DNA of 25,640 nucleotides from Chara braunii (taxonomy: Eukaryota; Streptophyta; Charophyceae; Charales; Characeae): assembly GCA_003427395.1 (NCBI GenBank), contig BFEA01000171.1:1284110-1309749 (forward strand), read 5' to 3'. Each line of letters opens with the position of its first letter. Position 1 is the stretch's first letter. Under the pieces are notes generated by a model. It did no database searches and was not told the DNA's origin. It was given only the letters and a program-made list of their open reading frames with translations. This document shows, piece after piece, positions 17,506-25,640 of the stretch. The position numbers were made by a program, and so were the translations under genes.

Positions 17506-18650
17506 GAGACGAAGAGAAGAGGGGGCACGCAAGAATGTCAAGAAGGGAATGATTACAGTTACACCCGCACCTGCCAAGAAGAGATTTAGTTGCGTATTAA
17601 ATTTAGTCGCGGCGGGGACAGAGCGCAGGACAGAATGCAGCCAAGTCCGCGCGAGTAGGGAGCATAGTACAGTTATCTAATTAAAGTCGTAATTCTAAGA
17701 GAAAATTCTGAGAATTTGTGTAAGCCCAAGATTCAAGAAGAAATTCAAAAAGATTCCTCGTGCGGCGATCACGCCAAAAATTCCCCGTCCAGTCCCGTCA
17801 TAAAAAAGAAAGAAAGAAGTTGCGTCAACCGTCATTTTTCACGGTTGCTATGGCGCGTCCTACCAACTGTCGTGGGCCCAACTTTCCCGAAAGAACAAGG
17901 GCATTAGTGCAATTGGACGTGACACCTTCTTCTCCACCCCCCTCAGTACCATTGTGCGGAAGATGGCGCTCATCCTGAAAAGAGATCTTCACAACCTCAC
18001 AATTCGACCAGTTTGAGAGTTATCCTGACAACATCAGTTAGTTAAGCTTACAATTATCAGAATGAAAATCCTACAACACCCGACCATCGAATACAGTATC
18101 ACTGTTATGCTCAAATCCACTGGTCTCGCCTGGTTTTGACAGACACTGAAGTTACTCACATTTCCCACAATTGATGCTTACGCTAGTGAACACAAACAAA
18201 CTGCTAGTGAACATAAAATGTTACAGTTTGTGACTGCCTATGCTATAGCAAGTCCCAATCCTACACTTCTCCACTTTCTTTCTTTTTTTTTTCCCCATAA
18301 AATAGGTCCTTATTGCCCTCGCTCCATTTCCATTCAGGGGAGAACGGTCTAAACCCGGCCTACTCTGACCGAGCGGTACCTAATGTTCCTTTTATTGTCA
18401 TCCGATACTCTCCTCCCTACCCTGCCCTTTGCGGTTTCCTGTGACTGCCAACTGGAACCGGGTGTCTCGGTTCATAAAAAACTATTCCAGTGGCCCAAAC
18501 TCCCAACAATCCAAAATCAGAACCGGGAGTGCTCGCTGCACCCCCAGATATCTTTCGACTTTGCCCTCCTGCACTCTTCGCATTCCCCCTTTTTTTTGGC
18601 AGGCTATTTTCTTTGTTTGGGGGGGGGAGACTACGTCGGAGTCACATAAA
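17506..18650. other. No gene seen
   Basis: No frame with recognisable motifs. Contains CTAGTGAACA(C/T)AAA direct repeats near 18184 and 18204 and pyrimidine-rich patches (about 18270-18296). Confidence 0.5.
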
Positions 18651-18791
18651 CGAGTTATAATTGCACTATGGGTCAAGATACAGTTGTGAATTGCAGTTTG
18701 GGCAATGTATACAGCCCAGCTTTCTGGCCAGGCAGAGTGCCCGAAGTGCAATTGCAAACTGTATCTTGCCCCATAGTGCAATTATAACTTG
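18651..18791. repeat. 141-bp hairpin, 54-bp arms
   Basis: Arms 18651-18704 and 18738-18791 are reverse complements at 47 of 54 positions by eye, around a 33-nt loop. The outer 22 bp (GTTATAATTGCACTATGGG side) are almost perfect; a 3-nt internal mismatch lies mid-arm. It could be a small MITE or a miRNA-type foldback. Confidence 0.85.
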
Positions 18792-19112
18792 TTTTTCTGA
18801 CTCTATTTTTTTTCTTCTTTTGGGACAACGAGTTTATAATTCGGGGGCAGGTAGAACATAGGTTTGTTCAAGTTCAGTGTTGCTTCCGAGAGCTCTTCAT
18901 AGAGAGATAGGCACTCTTTTAGAGCATCCAGAGTTCTCATCTGTATGATACGGTGTTGAACGCATCAGCTCCCACCTTTTTGCAAAGCACGAGAGCCCTC
19001 CTTTTTAGCCCTGTTAGGCCCTGAATCGCGCGGCAGCTCAACTGCGCGTCATTATTTTAGGTAGAATAAGATTAGCTTTGGCATACCAGGTCCCAGTGTC
19101 GCCCCCGTGAAC
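18792..19112. other. No gene seen
   Basis: T-rich start (18790-18820), then mixed sequence with no motif-bearing frame. Confidence 0.5.
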
Positions 19113-19152
19113 GTGACCAGCACCGGTCACCTGTCCGTGACCGGCCGGTCAC
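19113..19152. repeat. GTGACC/GGTCAC palindrome cluster
   Basis: Four half-sites alternate in 40 bp: GTGACCAGCACCGGTCAC (19113-19130) then the perfect 16-bp palindrome GTGACCGGCCGGTCAC (19137-19152). Looks like a transposon subterminal region or a dimer-binding array. Confidence 0.8.
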
Positions 19153-19178
19153 CGGGCCTGAAATCCATGAACGGGCCG

Positions 19179-19221
19179 ACCACTAAAGAGTGGTTTTTTT
19201 TTTTTTTTTTTTTTTTTTTTT
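19179..19221 (+). repeat. 6-bp stem followed by T28
   Basis: ACCACT-AAAG-AGTGGT (19179-19194), then T to 19221. It resembles a bacterial terminator in shape, but in this eukaryotic setting it is more likely a homopolymer at an element edge or a pol III stop. Confidence 0.7.
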
Positions 19222-19321
19222 GTGGGCTTCCCCAGGTACATTTGCCTCCCCACAGCGTGATGACATTGAAAAAATAAAAACAAATTGAAATGACCTACAA
19301 AACAGCAAACGAAAATACTTA

Positions 19322-19410
19322 GGGCCTCGTTCCACTACCCTCAACTTGAAAAAATCTCAAGGGCGGCACCGTTCCACTAGGCCCTTGAGATGTGTTAATC
19401 ACCATTTGAA
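19322..19410. mobile_element. Candidate PIF/Harbinger-type terminus
   Basis: GGGCCTCGTTCCACT directly follows TTA (19319-19321), as in PIF/Harbinger elements that duplicate a 3-bp TWA site. Subterminal structure includes CTCAAGGG/CCCTTGAG (19356-19363, 19382-19389), a second GTTCCACTA (near 19371-19379) and TAATCAC/GTGATTA just beyond. No opposite end is found in the window. Confidence 0.45.
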
Positions 19411-20145
19411 AGTGATTAAGCTTCCCGCCTCAACAAAATCCCGCTCTGAAACTCGAGGGCGGCCGTAGGGTGCCCAGGCAACTTCGGCCAATTTTCAAGT
19501 GACCTCCCGGAGGTGACTTCAGTTTTCTTGGAAACGGTGGCAACATGCGCCGCCAGGCAGTTCAGCCCCCCTGTCCGGTCCTTTTCTTTTTTTTTCTTTG
19601 CCAATCGTGGTTGTCCTGGTCCAGTGATGGACCTCGGTGGTGAACCACGCAAAGTAGCCGTTGGGTTGGCTACAGCCCGGCCCACCCCACGTGCCGCGCG
19701 GCTTGCAGGGTAGCCGTTGGGTTCGCTGCCGCGCGGCCAACGAGGCAGCCGGTGCAGGCATGAGCGCAGACCACCAGCCACGCCCCCCAGCATAGGCGCG
19801 TCCTCCAGCTCTTCGATATCGGCATGCACGTGGCCCAGGCTACTGCAGCTCGTCGTTAGCGGCATGCACGCCCTCCAGAACAGGCACGTCCTCCGCGGCA
19901 GGCACTTCGGCTCTGACATCAGAAGTCCGCGTGCGTTCAGTGGGGGAACACTTGTACACGACACACATGGCCAGTGCTGTGCATACTGCGGTCCTCAAGC
20001 AGTTTTGTCGCTTGTGCTGCTGGTGATCTTTCTGCTCCGTTTCTTGCAGTTCCTGGGCAGCGTGCGAAGGCGTGGGGTGTAGGAAGGAGCTCCAAGGAGC
20101 GCATCGAAGAGGAAGGCAGTAAAGGCGGGGGGTAAGAAAGGCAGC
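19411..20145. other. Presumed 5' region of the trihelix ORF
   Basis: Contains repeated GGCATGCACG and CC(C)AGGC words (about 19820-19900) and GTAGCCGTTGGGTT at 19656 and 19711. A 121-codon plus frame (19717-20082) is in the same register as the ORF at 20146 and separated from it only by a TAG at 20080-20082, so it may be 5' coding or leader sequence. A 182-codon minus frame (19416-19964) has no motif. Confidence 0.4.
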
Positions 20146-21513
20146 ATGGTGCGGGTGACCCCGTGTGGTTCAGATGCCAGCCGCGGGTGGAACATGCCAA
20201 CGGGCCAGCAGCGACTGGACCCGGCTGCATATGCGCATCTCCCATCCTATCTCCAGCCACTTTCGGATGACGACATGGTGGACCTGTCCACGGCCGGGCC
20301 CTTTTCATCGCCATTGGAGCTGGACACCGGCCTCCATCTCTCAGCATCTGCAATAGAGCCGATGGAGTGCTTCACCTCCCTATCCATTGCTACACCAAGG
20401 GCTACGCGTACGAACGTCAACACTTCGGCACATTCCACAGCGTCTACCGCAAGAGGGGGTGGCTTGCATGGAGGAGGGGTGTGCATCCGTGTCGGGAGTT
20501 CGGCTTTCCGGTCTCTTGGGAGTGGGTCAGCATCGGTGTTCAACAACGATGTGCCACGACAGCCGAGCACAACTCCTATGGAGTCTAGCGGTGGATCGGA
20601 GGGGCCTGCAATGGGAAGGGGCGATTATGTTGTCCCAGACGATGTGGAAGGGGATGACGAACCACCTGCAAGCCCAGCTGCACCGGCACAGTCCGCCACT
20701 GGGCGTCCTGACGACGTTGGGCAGGAGAGCACGGGGGTTGCAAGAGAGAAAGGTGGTGCAGATGCTGCGAAGGCGGACGACGGACGGGATGTATGGGACA
20801 ACCGTGAATCTCTCATTCTGATCCACTGCAAGCGGGATATGGAGCAGTATCTTGCAGGTCTCCCATCGAACTTGGGGAGGATGAAAACGAAGGAATGAAA
20901 GTGGCTTGACATTGAGAAGCGCATGGAGGCGCAAGGGGTGATGCAGGCATCGTCAAAATGCCGCAAACCGTGGGAAAATATGTTTATGTGGTACAAACAT
21001 ATTTTAGACAACCATGAAGACCGTTCGGGTATGGCGACGTTCTGGAAGTTGACAGCTAAGCAGAGGAGAGACAAGGGTTTCCAATTCTTCCTAGATCGTG
21101 AGTTATGGGATGCCATTCACGCTGGGCAGGACGACAACCAGACGATCAACCCCACCAACCTCGCTGACACTGGCAAACGAACTGCTGACAAAGCGGACAG
21201 CGAAGGAGAGGACAGAGAAGACATGAGCACAGATTATGCTTCAGCATCACAGGGGTCACGCCATGGCAAGAAAAAAATGGCGCGGGAACAAGCGTTTGCG
21301 GTGGTGGGGGAGGTGATGAAGGAACATTCTGCCGTTGTGGCGGAGTCCGTGGAACGGGCAAGCAAGCGGCAATGCGAAATCATTGACAGGCAGTGCAACG
21401 TGCTGGAACGTGAGCTCGACATACATGAGCGGCAACTGCAACTGGCCGATGTAGGACAGAAGCTCCTATGCGATGCACTCATGAAGATCGCCGAAGCTCT
21501 GTCGAAGCCGTGA
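20146..21513 (+). pseudogene. Myb/trihelix-type transposon ORF1, one in-frame stop
   Basis: A 456-codon reading frame interrupted only by TGA at 20896-20898 (codon 251). The N-terminal 210 residues are Ser/Gly/Pro-rich and probably disordered. A Myb/SANT-like (trihelix) DNA-binding domain spans about codons 215-330. It shows W217DNRESLILI, then after the stop KWLDIEKRMEAQGV, SKCRKPWENMF, WYKHI, SGMATFW and FLDRELWDAI. A helical C-terminal tail follows (EIIDRQCNVLERELDIHERQ), likely a coiled coil. Such proteins are the DNA-binding partner (ORF1) of PIF/Harbinger transposases; host trihelix regulators look similar. No DDE transposase ORF is in the window. The lone TGA lies inside the DNA-binding domain, so the product is cut unless it is an error or is read through. 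Confidence 0.75.
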
Positions 21514-21678
21514 TAAGCGCCCCTTCTGACGTGACTCCAAGGGGGAGAAAGAGCACATTTAGAGAATCCCAATCCAAGGAAACACTCTACTCTCCTTCCT
21601 CAGCAGCGGCTAACGATCGGCACACAAGCGTACAAGCATCCAATGAAGATGCATCCCATCCCCGCTCCCTCCCCCTCT
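21514..21678. other. 3' flank of trihelix ORF
   Basis: No gene. A short AG-rich then mixed stretch leading into tandem repeats. Confidence 0.5.
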
Positions 21679-21917
21679 CATTACCCTGTACTGTGAACGT
21701 CACTCCGTTCGTCGCCGCTCACTAGCCCTCCAACCCGCATGATCCGCCGGCAATTGATTGTTTACCCCTCACTCTGAACGTCACTCCCTGTGCTGCTCGC
21801 TACTAGCCCTCAAACCGGCATGCTCCACTGGCGCTTGTTTATCCCTTACTCTTGAACGTCACTCCAAGTGTCGTGCGCTAGCCTCCAAACCCGCATGCTC
21901 CACCGCCGCTTGTTCAC
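21679..21917. repeat. Three about 77-bp tandem repeats
   Basis: Units start near 21679, 21765 and 21842. Each has CT(C/G)T(G)AACGTCACTCC, CTAGCC(CT)C(A/C)AACC(C/G)GCATG(C/A)TCC and (T)TTGTTTA/TTGTTCA. Two overlapping plus frames run through it without domain content. Confidence 0.85.
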
Positions 21918-22256
21918 CCCCGATCAGCTACCCTTTCAAAGCGATGTCCGCCTTTGGGTCTCCGGTCAATTCTCAATTCTCTACTACCAGAGTGGGTCGG
22001 GAGCTGTCGCATGTGTACAGTCAAGGGAAAAGGCCCTTTCCGCCTTTATTATAGACAAAGTGTGGACAGGATGTACCAGCTGTAAGTGGCAAACTCGATG
22101 GCATTTAATGAGCTGAAGTCATCCATAAACTACGGAGATGTGTGTTTCGGGCGGCCGTCAAGAAGAGTATGATGTTCGACTTTCCTTCTTCTTGTGTCTT
22201 GCTGCTTCGCTTACCCACAGTGCGTTCTCGCTCCCTACCGGTGGCTGTACATTGTG

Positions 22257-22600
22257 CACACAGTGAATCCTTCCCGCTTTGGGAAGCAATCAGTGCTATG
22301 TGGCAAGTGCTAATTCCATGGTTTTTTTTTTTTGTTTTTTTTTTTTTTTGCCACAGTTAATCCTTCCTGCTTTGGGAAGCAATCAATGTTGTGTGGCAAG
22401 TGCTAATTCCATGTTTTTTTTTTTCTTGCCCACAGTTATTCCTTCCTGCGTTGGGAAGCAATCAATGTTGTGTGCCACCTCATGACTGCATGCTTTTCTT
22501 ATTTTTTTTATTATTTTTTTTGGTCTTTTGCCCACAGTCAATCCTCTCTGGTTTGGGGGGCAATCAATGTTGTGTGGCTGACGTGCGATCCATGGTTTTA
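22257..22600 (+). repeat. Four tandem units with poly-T and CCACAG
   Basis: Cores GGGAAGCAATCA (or GGGGGGCAATCA) lie near 22281, 22374, 22453 and 22555. Each is preceded by CACAGT(G/T/C)(A/T)AT(C/T)C, and units 2-4 by a T-rich tract. Between units there is TGTGGCAAGTGCTAATTCCATG then a T-run. Frames through it encode Phe/Cys repeats only. Confidence 0.9.
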
Positions 22601-23001
22601 TTTGGATTTATTTATTTTCTTTTTATTTGTGCCTACGTCACGACTCAAATTTTCACTAATATGCAGAGTAATGAAGTTTCGCTCTACTTCCATTTATTCC
22701 TGCTCGGCATCCCACTATACTCCCATTTTACGTGTGCCATGTGTGCCGTGCTCAGCAATAGCGAACTGGATTGCATATTTTGTGTGTTTTTCGTTTTTTG
22801 TCTTCCTTGTTTCGTTTTTTTGTTTTTTTGTTTTTTTTTGCTTTTTCGCCCTTGACGTGATGCTAAGTGGAATCTGCCACGTGGCGGATTCACCTGGTGA
22901 TCGCAGTAAGTTGGTGGATAAGATTGTTGAGTGTCGCATCACCAGACGAGGGTGTCAGTAATTATCTTTGGCTGACGAACGGCCGAGGTGGAGGTAGAAG
23001 T
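22601..23001. other. No gene; T-rich, with a G-box palindrome
   Basis: T/TTTG tracts (about 22780-22850). GCCACGTGGC at 22876-22885 is a perfect 10-bp palindrome with a CACGTG core, within 9-bp arms 22870-22878 and 22883-22891 (one mismatch). CACGTG is a plant bZIP/bHLH site, but no gene is placed to use it. Confidence 0.5.
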
Positions 23002-23002
23002 A

Positions 23003-23110
<108 letters not shown>

Positions 23111-23173
23111 CCAACCAATCAAACAAGGGAACGGCCATTGATCAGCCGATCAATCGCGGGAGATAGATTAAGG

Positions 23174-23211
23174 CTGTCTCTTATACACATCTAGATGTGT
23201 ATAAGAGACAG
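23174..23211. other. Nextera mate-pair junction adapter (artefact)
   Basis: CTGTCTCTTATACACATCT at 23174-23192 is followed at once by its reverse complement, AGATGTGTATAAGAGACAG, at 23193-23211. These are the 19-bp Tn5 mosaic ends used in Nextera kits. Two back to back make the circularisation junction of a mate-pair library. This is not native DNA. Sequence left and right may come from points several kb apart. Confidence 0.97.
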
Positions 23212-24092
23212 GATGTGGCCTGTTGACTTCGATTGAGGAATGAAGGGTGGAAACTAGGGGGCAGCCCGTGTATGGAAGCAAGGGAAGGGTGCACTAAGCT
23301 ACTAAGAGGGAAGCCCAATGAATGTCTTAGGGCATGGCCACACCACTCTCCAAATGTGCAAAATGAGGGTGAACTTCCCCCTAGAACATGGCCACATGCA
23401 CCCGCCACGGTTTTGTTTTTTTCACATTTCGAGAGCTGGTGTGGCGATTTCATTCACGATTCATCGAAGATTCCATGCTTAGGGCCGATCAGTTCGACGA
23501 TAATATCTCAAAGTTGTCGCCCTTTTTTATTAAACTATATATATCTATGTATATATATATGACTCCCACTCCTCCCCCCCCGCCCCCCCAAAATCCCAAC
23601 TCTCATTTCCCAGTTTCTCCATTTGTAAAATGCGAAACCGCAACACAAATAGATAGCACTAGTATTAATCCTAATAACAAGAATCACCATTACAACGACA
23701 ACAGCGTTGTGCATGCCAGACCCATTTTTATATGATTGTGGCACCAATCACTTCTCGATTTATGCGTGTCATACTTGTGCAGGGGGCATGTTAGTCTTTT
23801 TCTTTTGTCCTGTACGGTTCCAATTTTAACGGATGTCCAGGAGGACCGAGCGGTGAACGCCATCAATCATAAACGCATGCCCGCAAATGTCAGAAACACG
23901 CTGTGCATGCGGGCGCACGTTGGGCGGGATAATAACAAATGTGAATTTATAATAACAACGCATCACAGATATATCTCAAGGAGTAACATCATTGACACCA
24001 TGGCGAAAAACTTCATTTAAAAAACGGGAAAACGACTAAGCAAATCTGTTATCCTCTACAAACAACAGCTGATAGGTGATAATAACAAGTTA
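23212..24092. other. No gene; TA tract and C-run
   Basis: A TATATATCTATGTATATATA tract at about 23538-23561 and a C-run region at 23574-23588. Frames are short and without motifs. Confidence 0.5.
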
Positions 24093-24467
24093 TTAACAAC
24101 GTATTAAACAGCAACAAATAATCCATGCAAAATACAAGACACCCCTAACGCGTTTCAAAACGTAATAATCACAATGCAGCGTGACATATGCTCCCCACAA
24201 ACAAAAGTTGATACGTAATAATAACGACGTAATAAACAACAATAATAAACAACAATAATAATCCATGCAAAAAAATTGTGCATACAATCTGATGACAGAA
24301 CCAAACATTTCTGAATCTCCCAGGGCTACGGTCAGTTGGACGATGGTATCAGAAGAAGAGGAGGCCGTCGCCCTCACAAATTTCTTTTTTGAGCGCGTGG
24401 GGAATGAATTTTGATGATGGTTGAAGGAAAAATTGCGTGAAGCCAAGCTGCTTGATAAAGCGGGCAC
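24093..24467 (-). CDS. Doubtful exon-like ORF, Ser-rich basic N-terminus
   Basis: A 124-codon minus frame without an ATG near its start (first codon GTG). Its first 40 or so residues are Ser/Arg/Lys-rich and poor in acids (PALSSSLASRNFSF, FPTRSKKKFVRATASSSS), like a plastid transit peptide. The C-terminal half lies in AT-rich repeat DNA and is Cys/Leu/Tyr-rich junk. The start is preceded by CACCCAG, which could be a splice acceptor, and a CT tract lies upstream on this strand (24623-24548). No partner exon is visible. Confidence 0.15.
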   Translation of the reverse strand: MPALSSSLASRNFSFNHHQNSFPTRSKKKFVRATASSSSDTIVQLTVALGDSEMFGSVIRLYAQFFCMDYYCCLLLLFITSLLLRINFCLWGAYVTLHCDYYVLKRVRGVLYFAWIICCCLIRC

Positions 24468-24541
24468 CTGGGTGTTTTGTGGGTGAGGAAGATATGTATG
24501 TTTTTTTGTGTAGTCATTCAGTTTGTTTTCTTTTGTGTGTG

Positions 24542-24547
<6 letters not shown>

Positions 24548-24623
<76 letters not shown>
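24548..24623. repeat. (GA)n microsatellite
   Basis: About 76 bp of GA. Antisense to the CT run 200 bp further on. Confidence 0.97.
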
Positions 24624-24626
<3 letters not shown>

Positions 24627-24813
24627 GAGAAGGCAGATAAAATGTTAGTATTCTGCTCATCAGCCTTGTTTCCTGCTTCTTGTTTTTTTTTCTTCTCTGC
24701 GTAATGGAATGTAAATCTGTTGCTGCTTAAGACTGTCACTTCGAAAGTGCAGGCTGGGGGACTCGTGACTGCAGGCACCGTCTACTGCAGACTTTGTCCA
24801 CTCTTCTTCCCTG

Positions 24814-24816
<3 letters not shown>

Positions 24817-24894
<78 letters not shown>

Positions 24895-24905
24895 CATCAT
24901 CATCC
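24817..24905. repeat. (CT)n then (ATC)n microsatellite
   Basis: CT run 24817-24889 followed by ATC triplets to about 24905. Confidence 0.97.
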
Positions 24906-24919
24906 TCATCCTCTCCAGG

Positions 24920-25040
24920 CAATGTGTAGTAGGACTTGTGTACTAGGCAACATGTACTGTGCACCATGTAGTACGTCATGCGTACTATGCAACATGTGCT
25001 GCGTCATGTGTGCTACACACTGCACACACTGTGTAGTGGA
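24920..25040. repeat. Degenerate GTACTA/CATGT repeat array
   Basis: Recurring GTGTACTAGGCAACATGTACTG, GTACTATGCAACATGTGCTG and GTCATG(C/T)GT words. The plus frame gives CVLCNMCCVMC-like Cys-rich repeats, which follow from the DNA pattern. Confidence 0.65.
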
Positions 25041-25461
25041 CAGTGCACGTCCTCCTTCTCCCTTTTTTTTTAATCGTTCCCCCCTCCCCCCCTTTTTCAA
25101 AGCAAGCACACTGCAGTTTTGTTAACGATTTTGGAAAAAAAAATACAAAAAAAAAAGAGGCCAGGGAACCTCGGCATCTCTACCCGCAAGTAACCGGTGG
25201 GATCATTACCATAGACTGGAAACCGGGTCCAGTGTCCCATTGACTGCACAGTTTTTTTTTTTTTTTTCCCATTGAAAATCGAATTTTATGACTGTACGCA
25301 GATTACAGGCCGGGGTCCTGTACATTACACCCGGAGAAACATTACTGGAAGCATCATCCAGCTTAGCTTACAGGCTGAAAAGCCTGCAGATCTTTTACTA
25401 CAGACCTCGTATCTCAGTACCTGCTTTCTTAAACTGCCCTACCATCCCTACCACTGCTTAT
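25041..25461. other. No gene; A/T tracts and shared 22-bp motif
   Basis: Holds A-runs (25135-25158), a T-run (25252-25267) and the second copy of the 22-bp motif (25217-25238). Confidence 0.5.
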
Positions 25462-25640
25462 TTCTAGTATAGTACACTATTACTAAACGACCCCTACCAG
25501 TAGTGTACAACCGCCCACCACTTCTTTCTAGTATAGTTCAGTACCGAAGTAGCAGACAAAGTGAACCCTGCTCTACCCATCATTACTTAGAAACTGCTAG
25601 AGAGTGCTTTCCACTTTAGAACTATTCTAGTATAGTACAC
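25462..25640. repeat. TTCTAGTATAGTACAC interspersed repeats at window end
   Basis: Copies at 25462-25477 and 25625-25640 are identical; a variant (TTCTAGTATAGTTCAG) lies at 25526-25541. The array probably continues past the window. Confidence 0.8.

Noticed and set aside
19179-19221. Rho-independent terminator
   Set aside because: The shape fits, but the window is eukaryotic and the T-run is a 28-nt homopolymer.
19416-19964. 182-codon minus ORF
   Set aside because: No motif, GC-rich, antisense to the probable leader of the trihelix ORF.
20527-21116. Minus ORFs of 135 and 163 codons
   Set aside because: Antisense shadows of the trihelix ORF.
21679-22600. CRISPR array
   Set aside because: Repeat units are long, diverged and contiguous, with no unique spacers or cas genes.
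22279-22961. Phe/Cys-rich hydrophobic ORFs resembling membrane proteins
   Set aside because: They come from poly-T tracts in tandem repeats, not from selected coding sequence.

Overview
This is eukaryotic nuclear DNA made almost entirely of decayed mobile elements and simple repeats. I see no intact host gene. Microsatellites (CT, GA, AC/GT, TA, AAT, ATC), homopolymer runs, a Ty3/gypsy-type retroelement, a tRNA-derived SINE, a Myb/trihelix transposon ORF, and no bacterial-style operons all fit a large repeat-rich genome. My best guess is the green lineage, possibly a charophyte alga such as Chara. That rests on the general look of the elements and on recollection, not on any search.

Layout. 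1-1600: CT, TA and AC tracts, a GC-rich hairpin, and a 410-bp foldback element (908-1317). 1676-2423: first copy (minus) of a dispersed repeat, here called R, carrying an unrecognised ORF. 2425-6488: plus-strand gypsy pol, broken by frameshifts and stops. It holds a protease/linker region, reverse transcriptase, RNase H, a PHD-finger module, integrase zinc region, DDE core and integrase C-terminal domain. 7150-8057: a broken, very acidic gag-like or accessory ORF lying after pol. 8058-9460: no gene. 9466-9770: a second repeat, here called S (minus). 10396-11110: R copy 2 (plus). 11260-11612: short tandem repeats. 11883-12077: a SINE (minus) between 13-bp target-site duplications. 12100-15400: no gene; small direct and inverted repeats and A/T tracts. 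15430-16100: R copy 3 (minus). 17024-17375: CT tract plus S copy 2 (plus). 18651-18791: an 87% paired hairpin. 19113-19221: a palindrome cluster followed by a stem and a T28 run. 19322-21513: a candidate PIF/Harbinger-type end and a Myb/trihelix ORF broken by one TGA. 21679-21917 and 22257-22600: tandem repeats. 23174-23211: a perfect Nextera mate-pair junction adapter, which is an assembly artefact. 23212-25640: microsatellites and small repeats.

The pieces do not form a pathway; they are layers of insertions. Two relationships stand out. S and R occur in the same relative order and orientation twice (9466-11110, and the reverse complement of 15430-17375), so they look like parts of one larger family. 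R copies 1 and 2 face each other across the gypsy relic. The most novel biology is the PHD finger embedded between RNase H and integrase of the gypsy polyprotein, and the in-frame ORF conserved across the three R copies. The adapter at 23174 means the two sides of that point may not be neighbours in the real genome.
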